From Candidatus Poseidoniales archaeon (GTDB lineage Archaea; Thermoplasmatota; Poseidoniia; Poseidoniales; Poseidoniaceae), in contig QXYA01000068.1 in the NCBI GenBank assembly GCA_009887135.1, forward strand, positions 1-24,813: a stretch of 24,813 nucleotides of DNA. Direction: 5' to 3'. The notes under the pieces were generated by a model. The model did no database searches and was not told the origin of the DNA. It saw nothing but the letters and a program-made list of their open reading frames with translations. Below are positions 14,722 through 23,308 of the stretch, piece after piece. How positions within the stretch are numbered: position 1 is the stretch's first letter; each line of letters opens with the position of its first letter. The translations under genes were made by a program, and so were the position numbers.

Positions 14722-17163
14722 CTACTCTTCTTCTGCCTTAATGTGGGGAGTTTGACGTGCGTCAAGGACTGTTAACCATGCCATTCCAAGCATCATAATG
14801 GTCCATCCAGCCCAGACTAAATGGGACGCTGGAAGGTCATAGATGATGACTCTCATCCTTTGAACAGATTCTTCACCGTCCGATTGAACTTGTTGCATCA
14901 TGCTCGAAGATTGCGAACCATCGAAAATAAACACAATGTCTCCGTGAGAGCGAACCAGAGTATCCACCTCACTACGCGGAGGATTTGGAGAACTGTCAAA
15001 TCCAATCAATCCTGGCTGGACAGTGCCTATTTTTTCACCGTCTTGATAGACGCTAATGACTGCACCAACATATCGATCACCTACTTCGAGGCCGTCATCT
15101 TCGAGAACGATATGTTCGAACATGTACTCATAGTCCCCAACTTCAATGAATTCCCCGCGTACTAACGTTATGCGATGTGAGGCATCGCCACGGTCAACAA
15201 GCACGGTGGTAAACACGTGTCCAATCAAGAGGAGCAAGAGGCCGAAGTGAACCAGGTGAGCTGCGGGTGCTATTTTCTTGACACCAGAGGTCTGGACTCT
15301 CCGTACGACTTCTGCACCCATTGGTATGACAGCAACCAAAACGGAAGGGAGAACCAACCATGCGATTGTTCCACGAGAAAGGTATTCAGAAATCGGTTCA
15401 CTCGCATCACCTCCTAATGCAGAAGGAAGGAAGGTCGCTAACAGAATGGATACAAGAGCAACACCTGCTACAATCGAAGCAATGCGTTGAGGGGATTGAT
15501 GCCGAGATGTGTATGCGAACATCGCTAGCGCTACTGCCATGATGAACGGTGCCCCGTACAACTCGTGTGCTTCGAATTGAATTGCGTCAATACTTGAAAT
15601 CAAGATGACGAGGGTGAGAATGAGATACAAACTTGTCAAGACAACTGGAGCCCACAACGCAAGGCGAAGGATGAATCGGCGAGAAAGCCAGTCAACTGAT
15701 TCAGTCTCTTCTTCCCCCATAACAAGCCAAGGCAAGATGTAGAATCCAAGTAAGATCGCTGCAATGTAGAGGTCGACTAATCCAGACCATGCTGCTGCGA
15801 GACACATCATTGTTCCAGCTGCACCCCAACCCCATGCCTTTCGTGCATCATCGGAGGTATACAATGGTGCAAATATCAAAGCATTAAGCAGCGTAAAGAG
15901 AAGATCTTGCGTTAACAAATAAGCGGTGAGCGGGACAATGAGTAGCCATGGTAGCGAAAGATATCCACGATATGACCAAAACTCTTCTTCTACAACGAGG
16001 TTTTTCTTTGGCCATTCAACCAGTGTTGGTGCGAACACGACCCCAACGAAGAATAAGGCTGGAACGTGTTCATAGGAAGCATAATCAAACAAGACTGCAA
16101 TGGCCGCTCCAACAATCGGTATGAAGAAAAGATAGGAGATAGGACGCTTCATTTGCCCTTGTGTTGCTCGAATAAATACGCCACATAAGAGAAGTATAAC
16201 GAGAACATACGAGACGATTTCAACACCTTCGGCTTTATCCTTCAGAAGCAACATTCGACTGAACACATCAGTTGGAGGCGTCCCCTCATCTGCGACAACG
16301 AATGTATGAACCGAAGCCGCCCAAACGCCACCTGCCCGAGTGACAAGAGTTGCGAATAATGCAAGTGCACCTGCTGCAAGTCCAAGTCCAGTCCACATTA
16401 ATGTCGAAGTCTTACCAGGCCGAGTTCGTAAATGACCCATAAGAACCAAAGCAAGCCACGGTAGGAAAGAGCCTGTTTCGACAGGATCCCAAGCCCAATA
16501 GCCACCCCAATCAAGAACCATGTACGCCCATAGGCCTCCTAAGCCAATTCCAAGTGTTGCGATCAGGAGGCCTGGTCGTGTTTGATGCAGCATTCTCTTG
16601 TCGATGTCTTCGTCATCACCGTATTGAAGGATGGAAACAGATGTTGCTGCTAAGGCAATACAAAGAGAATAGGCCAGGAACACAAGTGGCGGGTGAATCA
16701 CCATCAAATCAGTTTGAAGAAGTTCATTCAATCCACTCCCTCTCAGATTGTATGGATTCTCAGCAAACGGATTAAGGGTCATTGAGATGAGAATAAGAAG
16801 TAAGGTGAATCCATACATCAAGCGGAGACGTAGTTTGTGGGTTTTCTCCTGTTCAGATGCAAGAGGACGAGCAAACCACCAACTGACCAATCCCATCCAT
16901 GCAGCCCACATTAACAAGGGACCTTCGCGAGCCGCCCATGTTGCAGCAAAACGATACTTGAGTGGAAGATCTTCTCCACCGTTCAATGCAACGTGGAGAA
17001 TGTCTGTATCATTGACAATGAAGCGGGATGCGAGTGCAACGAAAGGAGCTGCAACTGCCAAATGGAGACCAACAGAGGCAAGTGGGTGTTCAACACGCCA
17101 CTTTGGCCAAACCATCATCACAATGCAAGCGATGACAGCAAGTCCGAGTGTCCACCCCCACAT
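14722..17163 (-). CDS. ccmF: Cytochrome c-type biogenesis protein CcmF (heme lyase)
   Basis: 813 residues, about 15 membrane helices. It ligates heme to apocytochrome c outside the membrane in the system I pathway. Visible: WAAREGPLLMWAAW (76-89), ENPYNLRGSGLNELLQTDLM then the heme-ligand motif HPPLVFLAY (157-165), the WWD domain DWGGYWAWDPVETGSFLPW (218-236), later HTFVVADEGTPP with another conserved-position His, and in the C-terminal half HLVHFGLLLLLIGHVFT with two further helix His, an external beta domain (about 680-780) and a last helix. It is longer than bacterial CcmF (about 650). No ccmA, B, C, E or H gene is in the window. It starts 45 nt after the geranylgeranyl reductase-family gene and ends 63 nt before the FKBP gene. 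Confidence 0.93.
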   Translation of the reverse strand: MWGWTLGLAVIACIVMMVWPKWRVEHPLASVGLHLAVAAPFVALASRFIVNDTDILHVALNGGEDLPLKYRFAATWAAREGPLLMWAAWMGLVSWWFARPLASEQEKTHKLRLRLMYGFTLLLILISMTLNPFAENPYNLRGSGLNELLQTDLMVIHPPLVFLAYSLCIALAATSVSILQYGDDEDIDKRMLHQTRPGLLIATLGIGLGGLWAYMVLDWGGYWAWDPVETGSFLPWLALVLMGHLRTRPGKTSTLMWTGLGLAAGALALFATLVTRAGGVWAASVHTFVVADEGTPPTDVFSRMLLLKDKAEGVEIVSYVLVILLLCGVFIRATQGQMKRPISYLFFIPIVGAAIAVLFDYASYEHVPALFFVGVVFAPTLVEWPKKNLVVEEEFWSYRGYLSLPWLLIVPLTAYLLTQDLLFTLLNALIFAPLYTSDDARKAWGWGAAGTMMCLAAAWSGLVDLYIAAILLGFYILPWLVMGEEETESVDWLSRRFILRLALWAPVVLTSLYLILTLVILISSIDAIQFEAHELYGAPFIMAVALAMFAYTSRHQSPQRIASIVAGVALVSILLATFLPSALGGDASEPISEYLSRGTIAWLVLPSVLVAVIPMGAEVVRRVQTSGVKKIAPAAHLVHFGLLLLLIGHVFTTVLVDRGDASHRITLVRGEFIEVGDYEYMFEHIVLEDDGLEVGDRYVGAVISVYQDGEKIGTVQPGLIGFDSSPNPPRSEVDTLVRSHGDIVFIFDGSQSSSMMQQVQSDGEESVQRMRVIIYDLPASHLVWAGWTIMMLGMAWLTVLDARQTPHIKAEEE

Positions 17164-17208
17164 GGTTATTCCACGGTCGCGTTGTTGTTATCCCTTTGCG
17201 TAGGACCA

Positions 17209-18447
17209 TCACCAGCCGAAGTGTTTTGCACGGCTGTATCCAAACGAGAGTAAGACAGAGATAATTCTCTTGAAGAGGAGAGTAGGTTTGCGGAAGAGGA
17301 TCTTAAAACCGATTCCAAGTTTCTGAAGTGGTCCCATGTTTCCAAGTTCATCTGGAAGACACTTTGCCATCACTTCCATCTCTGAGTCTGAAAGATTGTA
17401 CAGGGCTTCTTTGCCTCGAAGTATCTTATGATAAGGAGGAAACGTCGATTTCCAAGCAGACTCGTATGGTTTCAAATTCGCATGAGAGAGATCGCCTTTT
17501 GATATGGCTTTAGCAATCACATGAGCAGCTTCCCGCCCTGACCAGAGTGCGAGATGGGAACCGCCTTCGAATAAAGGAGAAGTAAAACCTGCAGCATCCC
17601 CCACTAAGATGAGTCCATCACCAGTCGTTGTGCTTCTTGGCCCTGAGATTGGAATCGTACCCCCAAAGGGTTTGATCTTCATACCATCCTTTCTCCAAGG
17701 AGGATTAACCGTTGGTTTCCCTTTCAGATATGTGTCTTCAATGAATGAGTCAAGGTAGCGTATAGCTCCTTTCTTATCGGTTGTAACAAGTCCAACATTC
17801 GCACGCTCTCCTTCCTTTGGAATCATCCAAACATACCCATGGGGAGAATATTCTGGCCACAGGTAGAAATCGAGATACCCGTCATTCGGGACATCGTTGA
17901 GTTCGTATTGAAAGCCAGCAATGACCTCTACTTCCGTCCCCATATCGAGTAATTTCGAGGCGGCACCTGAGACGCCCGAGGCATCAATTACAGCAGAACA
18001 TTCAATTGGAAATTCATTTCCTTTCCCTTCAATTCTCCAATTGGAAAATTGATTTTCGCTATTGAAAACTCGTTCCATCTTCGTAACTCTGTGATTAAGA
18101 TGAAGTTCCGACCCTAATTCGACGGCTTCACCAACCAACCATTGCTCAAACAAATGTTTCTCAAGTACGTAGCCAGGCTCGGTTAGAAGTTTGCTTACTC
18201 CGCCCGGGAAAATAACCCGTATGCCTTTCACATCGAGTGCTTTGACATGATCTGGAATTTCAAGATCCAGATTTTGTACTGCTAACTCTGACAAACATTC
18301 GCCGCAATGTACTGGAGTTCCCACCTCCGGATCCGCTTCAACAATTATTGTAGAAAGACCAAGCCGAGACGCATGAAGGGCCGCTGAGCCACCACCTGGC
18401 CCCGCTCCTATGACGAGTACATCGCAACGTCTCGCATCCCCTGCCAT
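17209..18447 (-). CDS. Geranylgeranyl reductase-family FAD oxidoreductase
   Basis: 412 residues from the ATG at 18447 (MAGDARRCDVLVIGAGPGGG). The frame is open 102 codons further upstream, but that part overlaps the neighbouring gene, has no dinucleotide-fold similarity, and the flavin-binding GAGPGGG (14-20) should lie near the N-terminus, so the short start is chosen. Also seen: a glutamate ending beta-2 (VEAD), HCGECLS (47-53) matching the P-x-x-C-x-E/G motif of the family, AVIDASG, and GLILVGDAAGFTSPLFEGGSHLALWSG (from 278), the second FAD-binding block. The family saturates geranylgeranyl chains of archaeal ether lipids or of quinones and pigments. Quinone-type neighbours (UbiA/UbiD) lie 5 kb away. 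Which substrate is used is open. Confidence 0.87.
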   Translation of the reverse strand: MAGDARRCDVLVIGAGPGGGSAALHASRLGLSTIIVEADPEVGTPVHCGECLSELAVQNLDLEIPDHVKALDVKGIRVIFPGGVSKLLTEPGYVLEKHLFEQWLVGEAVELGSELHLNHRVTKMERVFNSENQFSNWRIEGKGNEFPIECSAVIDASGVSGAASKLLDMGTEVEVIAGFQYELNDVPNDGYLDFYLWPEYSPHGYVWMIPKEGERANVGLVTTDKKGAIRYLDSFIEDTYLKGKPTVNPPWRKDGMKIKPFGGTIPISGPRSTTTGDGLILVGDAAGFTSPLFEGGSHLALWSGREAAHVIAKAISKGDLSHANLKPYESAWKSTFPPYHKILRGKEALYNLSDSEMEVMAKCLPDELGNMGPLQKLGIGFKILFRKPTLLFKRIISVLLSFGYSRAKHFGW

Positions 18448-18499
18448 GTCACTATGAGAGCATGCTGGCACATGAACCAAACGGTGGGAGCAAGAAGAG

Positions 18500-18871
18500 T
18501 CAAACGGTGCGCTTAGGAGGCTTCCAACCCTTGAACGCAATGTGTGCAGGAGGTGTTCCTGAACCCTCATTCTCGTATTCAATAATACGATCTGCAAGCC
18601 AGATAAACCACTCCATATTTTTGTCACCAGCCTGCTCCCGAATAGGTTCGAAGTAGAAGGAAAAAGTCTCATAAGTTTGAATGATAACTCCGGAAAAGAG
18701 ATCATAGAAACCGTGGAAATCCATATCGCCACGATGGATAAGAACACCCACACTTTCCCATGTTGTCAAGACAGTCATCACCTTAGGCCAATCCTCTCCA
18801 AAATGTTCACGGAAAGCTTTGAAATTAGCTTCAGCATTATTTGGTTCAAACTTGCTTGTATCAAAATTCAT
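18500..18871 (-). CDS. DUF4760-like protein, C-terminal part (split gene)
   Basis: 123 residues, soluble, with TVLTTWESVGVLIHRGDMDF and DLFSGVIIQTYETFSFYFEPIRE followed by WFIWLADRIIEYE, the pattern of the cytoplasmic half of DUF4760-type proteins (an N-terminal membrane helix, then an all-helical domain). The N-terminal half is in the overlapping gene upstream (18868-19080). The two share a four-base ATGA and no Shine-Dalgarno precedes this ATG, so it is either reached by translation coupling or is the rest of a protein broken by a one-base frameshift. Function of the family is unknown; some members accompany other membrane or defence genes, which I do not see here. Confidence 0.62.
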   Translation of the reverse strand: MNFDTSKFEPNNAEANFKAFREHFGEDWPKVMTVLTTWESVGVLIHRGDMDFHGFYDLFSGVIIQTYETFSFYFEPIREQAGDKNMEWFIWLADRIIEYENEGSGTPPAHIAFKGWKPPKRTV

Positions 18872-19080
18872 GTTCTAATCGATGTAAGGCCGACAACAAA
18901 ATCCTCATTTTGGAAATTCGCTGCTAGGCTCATCGCTGTCGTACTATCTCTTGAACGGCGTAGTTCTTTGATTTGGAACCATGAATAAATTGCAGCACCG
19001 AGAATTGTTACAAGGCCAAAAACTTCTGCCCAAGCGGCTGCTGTATCGAGGTTCATAACCCGCCTACTGTACAAATCCAT
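18868..19080 (-). CDS. DUF4760-like protein, N-terminal membrane part (split gene)
   Basis: 70 residues. AEVFGLVTILGAAIYSWFQIKELRRSRDSTTAMSLAANFQNEDFVVG is one membrane helix followed by a basic amphipathic helix, the usual start of DUF4760 proteins (helix, then QIxxLRRSR). It stops just where intact members continue into the helical domain encoded by the overlapping downstream frame. ATG 19080 is taken; ATG 19056 (MNLDTAAAW) is a good alternative since the conserved part begins there. The promoter is shared, in the opposite direction, with the TPR gene at 19159. Confidence 0.6.
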   Translation of the reverse strand: MDLYSRRVMNLDTAAAWAEVFGLVTILGAAIYSWFQIKELRRSRDSTTAMSLAANFQNEDFVVGLTSIRT

Positions 19081-19128
19081 GTTAAACGATTCGCCTCTTC
19101 TGAATAATTCATCAAATAGATACGTGGG

Positions 19129-19138
19129 ATTTATATTA
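19129..19138. promoter_or_regulatory. Near-symmetric TATA element between divergent genes
   Basis: TTTATATTA is centred 25 nt before the ATG at 19159 on the plus strand, ideal for a leaderless TPR mRNA. The same bases read AATATAAAT on the minus strand and could fire the DUF4760-like pair, whose ATG (19080) is about 50 nt away with AGAAGAGG in the leader. No other TATA candidate as good is present in 19081-19158. Confidence 0.5.
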
Positions 19139-19158
19139 CTTTAATTTCAGGGTCCAAC

Positions 19159-20916
19159 ATGTCACTTGCACCAACCGATTACGACTTTGGAAACGCATCA
19201 AATTATTTCTTTGCAACCACAATTACCTGCGCTAATGAAGAAGCACGTGCGATGTATGTGGAAGCATTCGGGCACATGCTCAACTACAATCACGAGCAAG
19301 CCATTGCTTGTTTCATCAAAGTTACTGAACTTGACCCTACATGTGCAATGGCATGGTGGGGTATTGCTTACTGTGTATCTTCTAGCTATAATTGGCCTCC
19401 AGGACTAGGCTCAGGACACGACCCAATTCAACAAGCAGTTTCTCTTAAAGACGGATGTACAGAATTAGAGAAGGATTTGATAGATGCTCTAGCACAACGC
19501 CACTCTGCAGAAGCACGCGATGCAGCAGACCCGTCCGTCCTCAACATGGGTAACGATCCTGAACTAAACGTTGCATTCGCAGAAGCAATGGAGCCACTTT
19601 ACCGAAAGTACAGTGGGAACTTGGATGTTGCTGCAGTATATGTTGAAGCACTCATGAATCTGAAAGCTTGGCAACTATGGAATAAGAATACTGCAACTGG
19701 TGAAATCACTCCTGCAGACGACAATACCTTACTGTTGGTCAACGTAATGGAAGATGCATTTGAGAACGTTGAAGGTGCAAAGCAGCATGTTGCACTGTGC
19801 CACTTATACTGCCACGCTCTCGAATTATCTCCTTACCCAGAGCGAGCTCTGCCAGCTGCTGATGTTCTTCGAACTGTCATGCCAGGTATGGGTCACCTTG
19901 TCCACATGCCTTCTCACATCGATGCTTGGGTTGGACAGTGGAAAGAAGCGATTGAATGCAACATCGCTGCAGTTGAAGCTGACGATCGATACGTCGAACT
20001 CACTGGAAATGACTCGCAATTTTACAAATTCTATCGAATGCACAACCATCACTTCGTTGTCTGGTGTGCTATGTTCGAAGGACAATATGAAACTGCACTC
20101 AAATACGCACGAAAGGCAGTAGACACACTTCCTGCTGGAGATGAAAACTCTGGAGTTCAATTCATGCTCGCTGGAATTATCCCAATGGGCGCAATCTTCC
20201 TTGAATCCTACGTAACCATGCCATGGCACGTTATGATTCGATTCGGAAAGTGGGATGAAATCCTTGCTGAACCAATGTATTCTGACAAGGATGTCTTCCC
20301 CTCCACAATCGCAACGCAACACTACGCACGTGGAGTCGCATACGCATCCAAGGGTATGGTTCCAGAAGCAGAAGCTGAACAAGTTCTCTTCAATGAAGCA
20401 CTGAAGAACCCTGCTCTTGCTGGAAGAGTCCTGCACAACAATCTGATGTATCAAGATCCGAGCGATGGACCATGTATTCTGTTGGTCAACGAAGCGGTCC
20501 TCTCTGGTGAGATTGAATACCGAAGACAATTCTTGGCAAAGGCTCGAGGAGAAGCATCTGACTTCACTGAAGCATTCGACCACCTTCGACGTGGTGTCGA
20601 TCTCTCGCTCAACCTAGCCTACAACGAACCTTGGGGACAAATGCAACCTGTGCGTCACATTCTCGGAGCACTATTATTCGAGCAAGGAGAAGTGGAAGAA
20701 GCAGAAGCCGTTTACCGTGCTGATATCAAATTGTGGGTAGATAACATGTGGGGCCTACTCGGCCTGAAACTTTGTCTTGAAGCTCGTGGAGATGCACCTG
20801 AAGAACTTGCAGAAGTTACTGCACTGTTCAATGAACGCAGTTCCCGTGCTGACATTAAGCCAGCCAAGACATGTTTCTGTGCTCAAGACAGCATCGAAAA
20901 GACATGTTGTGATTGA
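19159..20916 (+). CDS. TPR-repeat protein with conserved-looking His/Cys motifs
   Basis: 585 residues, no signal peptide, almost entirely helical with TPR-like pairs (ARAMYVEAFGHMLNYNHEQAIACFIKVTELDP at 29-60; WKEAIECNIAAVEADD; YETALKYARKAVD; ALLFEQGEVEEAEAVYRADIK). It resembles a family of about 550-600-residue TPR proteins known in bacteria as well, characterised by a HMPSHI motif. Set among the repeats are CHLYCHALELSPYPERAL (214-231), MPGMGHLVHMPSHI (241-254), HNHHFVVWCAMFEGQ (295-309) and a cysteine-rich end CFCAQDSIEKTCC (572-584). The clustering of His and Cys in non-repeat positions suggests metal binding or catalysis inside the superhelix rather than pure scaffolding, but no function is known to me. 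It is transcribed from a TATA box 25 nt upstream. Confidence 0.85.
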   Translation: MSLAPTDYDFGNASNYFFATTITCANEEARAMYVEAFGHMLNYNHEQAIACFIKVTELDPTCAMAWWGIAYCVSSSYNWPPGLGSGHDPIQQAVSLKDGCTELEKDLIDALAQRHSAEARDAADPSVLNMGNDPELNVAFAEAMEPLYRKYSGNLDVAAVYVEALMNLKAWQLWNKNTATGEITPADDNTLLLVNVMEDAFENVEGAKQHVALCHLYCHALELSPYPERALPAADVLRTVMPGMGHLVHMPSHIDAWVGQWKEAIECNIAAVEADDRYVELTGNDSQFYKFYRMHNHHFVVWCAMFEGQYETALKYARKAVDTLPAGDENSGVQFMLAGIIPMGAIFLESYVTMPWHVMIRFGKWDEILAEPMYSDKDVFPSTIATQHYARGVAYASKGMVPEAEAEQVLFNEALKNPALAGRVLHNNLMYQDPSDGPCILLVNEAVLSGEIEYRRQFLAKARGEASDFTEAFDHLRRGVDLSLNLAYNEPWGQMQPVRHILGALLFEQGEVEEAEAVYRADIKLWVDNMWGLLGLKLCLEARGDAPEELAEVTALFNERSSRADIKPAKTCFCAQDSIEKTCCD

Positions 20917-20930
20917 ACACGATACGTCGG

Positions 20931-20945
20931 CAGAAACGTTATACC
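20931..20945 (+). promoter_or_regulatory. BRE/TATA-like promoter for the 102-residue membrane protein
   Basis: CAGAAAC (20931-20937) resembles a BRE and is followed by GTTATACC, centred about 25 nt before the ATG at 20967. This spacing supports ATG 20967 and a leaderless transcript over the longer frame open from a TTG at 20913. Confidence 0.5.
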
Positions 20946-20966
20946 AATTCGATTGGAACGGTTTTC

Positions 20967-21275
20967 ATGGACTTCAGTACCGAAGGTGGCAGTGACACTC
21001 CCTTTTGGAATGAAATCTCAGAGGCTGAACCCATTGTCGAGAAGAAATGGGAAGATATGACAAGAACTGAACGAGATGAACATCTCCTCCAAGACGATGA
21101 AATGATGGCCAACAAAACCAATACTTCTAGAAAGAATATCGGTATTGCAGGATTGTTCTACATCATGGCATTTATCATGTTCTTTACCGAACTTCGAATT
21201 GTATCACTCTTGCACTGTATCTTTGGAACAATGTTCATGTTTTTCTACAAAATCGGCATACAAGTAGGCGAATAA
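20967..21275 (+). CDS. Small membrane protein with acidic N-terminal domain, function unknown
   Basis: 102 residues from ATG 20967 (MDFSTEGGSDTPFWNEI). The first 55 residues are charged and acidic (EAEPIVEKKWEDMTRTERDEHLLQDDEMM), then two close membrane segments (about 58-76, IGIAGLFYIMAFIMFF, and about 80-97, SLLHCIFGTMFMFFYKIG) form a hairpin with a very short loop. The frame is open from a TTG at 20913, overlapping the TPR gene by four bases, but promoter spacing favours the later ATG. I recognise no family. It is followed 79 nt later by ubiD. Confidence 0.65.
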   Translation: MDFSTEGGSDTPFWNEISEAEPIVEKKWEDMTRTERDEHLLQDDEMMANKTNTSRKNIGIAGLFYIMAFIMFFTELRIVSLLHCIFGTMFMFFYKIGIQVGE

Positions 21276-21354
21276 TGAAGTCTTTGGGCATCAAATTTTA
21301 TGGCTTCCAACCTTATGCTCAAAAGCGACGATTCAAAGGTGAACAACCTGTGGG

Positions 21355-23304
21355 ATGCACGTGGCTTGGGTACGTCTACGACGATTTCTAAAGCATCTCG
21401 AGAAGAAACGAGAGGTGCTACGCATAAGCAGACCTGTTGATGTCGCCTACGAAGCTGGAGCAATCGCAGATCTTCTCGTGAAAAATGATGGCCCAGCGGT
21501 TGTTTTTGAACAACCGCGACTTGCAGATGGTTCAATTTCTCCGATGCCACTTGTCATGAATCTGTTTGGAAGCCATCAACGTACACTTGATGCATTGGGA
21601 GCATCGCATGAAACCGAAGTTGGCGATCGTATGACGGCAATGATGAAGCCTGACATTGGAACGTTCGTCAAAATGCCATGGAAGGCACTGCCTCTTGCAC
21701 GCGATGCGTTTGCAATGCCTCCAAGAAAAAAGAGATTCAGAGCACCTTGTCAACAAGTTCGTATGAACGATCCAGATCTTACTCAACTTCCAATTCCAAA
21801 AACATGGCCAATGGACGGAGGACATTTCGTTACGCTTCCACTGGTTGTTACCAAGGACCCCAATTCAGGAGAACACAATCTTGGTATGTATCGTGCTCAA
21901 GTGTTTGATGAGAAAAACATCGGATTGCATTGGCAAATTCACAAGCATGCTGCGGACCATGCTGCTGCGAGTGGAGAGCGAATGCCTGTTGCAATATGCA
22001 TTGGCGGACCACCCGAACTAATCTTCTCAGCCATATCCCCTCTTCCAGATAATTTGAGCGAATACCAATTCGCAGGCATTCTTGGACGTCGCTCTCTACG
22101 AATTACCAAAGCATTGACTCAAGATTTGATGGTTCCTGCCGAAGCAGATATTGTCATTGAAGGCTACTGTATTCCAGGAGAAACACGAACAGAAGGGCCG
22201 TTTGGGGATCACTTTGGATTCTATTCATTGACCGGACAATATCCAGTCATGCACGTTACAGCAATCACTCATCGAAAGGACGCCATGCTACCTGCTACGA
22301 TTGTAGGATTGCCTCCAATGGAAGATGGTTACCTTGGAGAGGCTATAGGAGGACAATTCTCTCCTGTACTTCGTTTCCAACATCGAGATGTCATCGGTGT
22401 TCATCTCCCTCTTGAAACTGGATTCCATAATCTTGCTATTGTTTCTTCCAAGCAACGTTATCCTCGTCAAGGCAGAAAGACCGCTTTAGGATTATTTGGT
22501 GCTGGCCAGATGATGTTTCTCAAGAGTATGATTGTGGTTGACCCCGATCAAGATCCGAAGGACTTGGAAGCACTTCTTGATGCTATGAATAATAACGTCC
22601 ACATTGCAACAGACATCATCGTACTCGAAGGTATGGTTGCTGATTCTCTTGAAGCAGCAAGTCCGTATGAAAACGTTCACTCGAAGATTCTCATCGATGC
22701 AACAACTCTTACTGAACGCGACCCTCGTTCATCCAATGAACCACTCGAAGGATCTTACAAGCAAGAAGTACCTGCTTGGCGTCAAGGATTGGAAGCACCA
22801 CCTGTATTCGATAATCTCGATGCTGTACTGGCCTTGGACGATGTAACAGATGCACGTATGTTGCGAGAAAGCATGCTTGTTGTAACAACAAACGTTCCAG
22901 GCTCACCCTCTCCAAGAGATGGTTCTTCGGCATCAAATGATGAAGCAGAATCTGCACGAATGGAAAAAATACTCCAATTGAGAAATCAAATTTGGCAATT
23001 GAAAAATTCTAACAATTTGCGCTGGTTATTTATCACCAATGATGATCTTGACCTTCATTGTGAGAAAGCACGGCGAAGGTTACTCTGGCAACTCACCTCT
23101 CGCTTTGATGTTGGCCGTGGCCTCTCATTCGATGAAGACAAAGAGCGCATGTGTTGGGATGCAACAACACCGATTCCATCATCTGAACATGGTGTTCGAC
23201 GATGGCCTGCAATTACCATGCACAGTGATGAAACCCTTGAGGCAATACGCAAACATCCCGAACTCGACAAATACCAATGGCCTGCGCATCTAGAATTCAG
23301 GTGA
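21355..23304 (+). CDS. ubiD: UbiD-family prenylated-FMN decarboxylase
   Basis: 649 residues. The family decarboxylates aromatic or unsaturated acids with prenylated FMN, classically in ubiquinone or menaquinone synthesis. Seen: LRRFLKHLEKKREVLRISRPV at the N-terminus, LPIPKTWPMDGGHFVTLPLV, GMYRAQVFDEKNIGLHWQ (177-194, with the Arg and Asn region that binds cofactor and metal), GGPPELIFSA with the metal-site Glu near 221, and IVIEGYCIPGETRTEGPFGD (266-285) whose EGPFGD supplies acidic catalytic residues. At about 650 residues it is longer than E. coli UbiD (about 500) and nearer to the long forms linked to menaquinone. An in-frame stop at 21340 limits the start to ATG 21355 or GTG 21361. The next gene, ubiA, begins four nt after the stop, so the two are coupled. 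Confidence 0.93.
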   Translation: MHVAWVRLRRFLKHLEKKREVLRISRPVDVAYEAGAIADLLVKNDGPAVVFEQPRLADGSISPMPLVMNLFGSHQRTLDALGASHETEVGDRMTAMMKPDIGTFVKMPWKALPLARDAFAMPPRKKRFRAPCQQVRMNDPDLTQLPIPKTWPMDGGHFVTLPLVVTKDPNSGEHNLGMYRAQVFDEKNIGLHWQIHKHAADHAAASGERMPVAICIGGPPELIFSAISPLPDNLSEYQFAGILGRRSLRITKALTQDLMVPAEADIVIEGYCIPGETRTEGPFGDHFGFYSLTGQYPVMHVTAITHRKDAMLPATIVGLPPMEDGYLGEAIGGQFSPVLRFQHRDVIGVHLPLETGFHNLAIVSSKQRYPRQGRKTALGLFGAGQMMFLKSMIVVDPDQDPKDLEALLDAMNNNVHIATDIIVLEGMVADSLEAASPYENVHSKILIDATTLTERDPRSSNEPLEGSYKQEVPAWRQGLEAPPVFDNLDAVLALDDVTDARMLRESMLVVTTNVPGSPSPRDGSSASNDEAESARMEKILQLRNQIWQLKNSNNLRWLFITNDDLDLHCEKARRRLLWQLTSRFDVGRGLSFDEDKERMCWDATTPIPSSEHGVRRWPAITMHSDETLEAIRKHPELDKYQWPAHLEFR

Positions 23305-23308
23305 GTGG

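Noticed and set aside
18448..18753. 102-codon N-terminal extension of the geranylgeranyl reductase-family gene
   Set aside because: It overlaps the DUF4760-like gene, has no similarity to the family and would put the FAD-binding loop far from the N-terminus.
19825..20583. 252-codon minus-strand frame inside the TPR gene
   Set aside because: It is long only because of the codon bias of the plus-strand gene; the product is Cys/Ser/Val-rich without a domain, and the sense product has clear TPR pairs.
20913..20966. TTG-initiated extension of the 102-residue membrane protein
   Set aside because: A BRE/TATA pair at 20931-20945 lies within this stretch at leaderless spacing to ATG 20967.
21275..21391. 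38-codon frame starting at an ATG that overlaps the stop of the small membrane protein (TAATG)
   Set aside because: It runs into ubiD in another frame, shows no domain, and the ubiD start region already matches the family; a frameshifted longer ubiD N-terminus is not needed.
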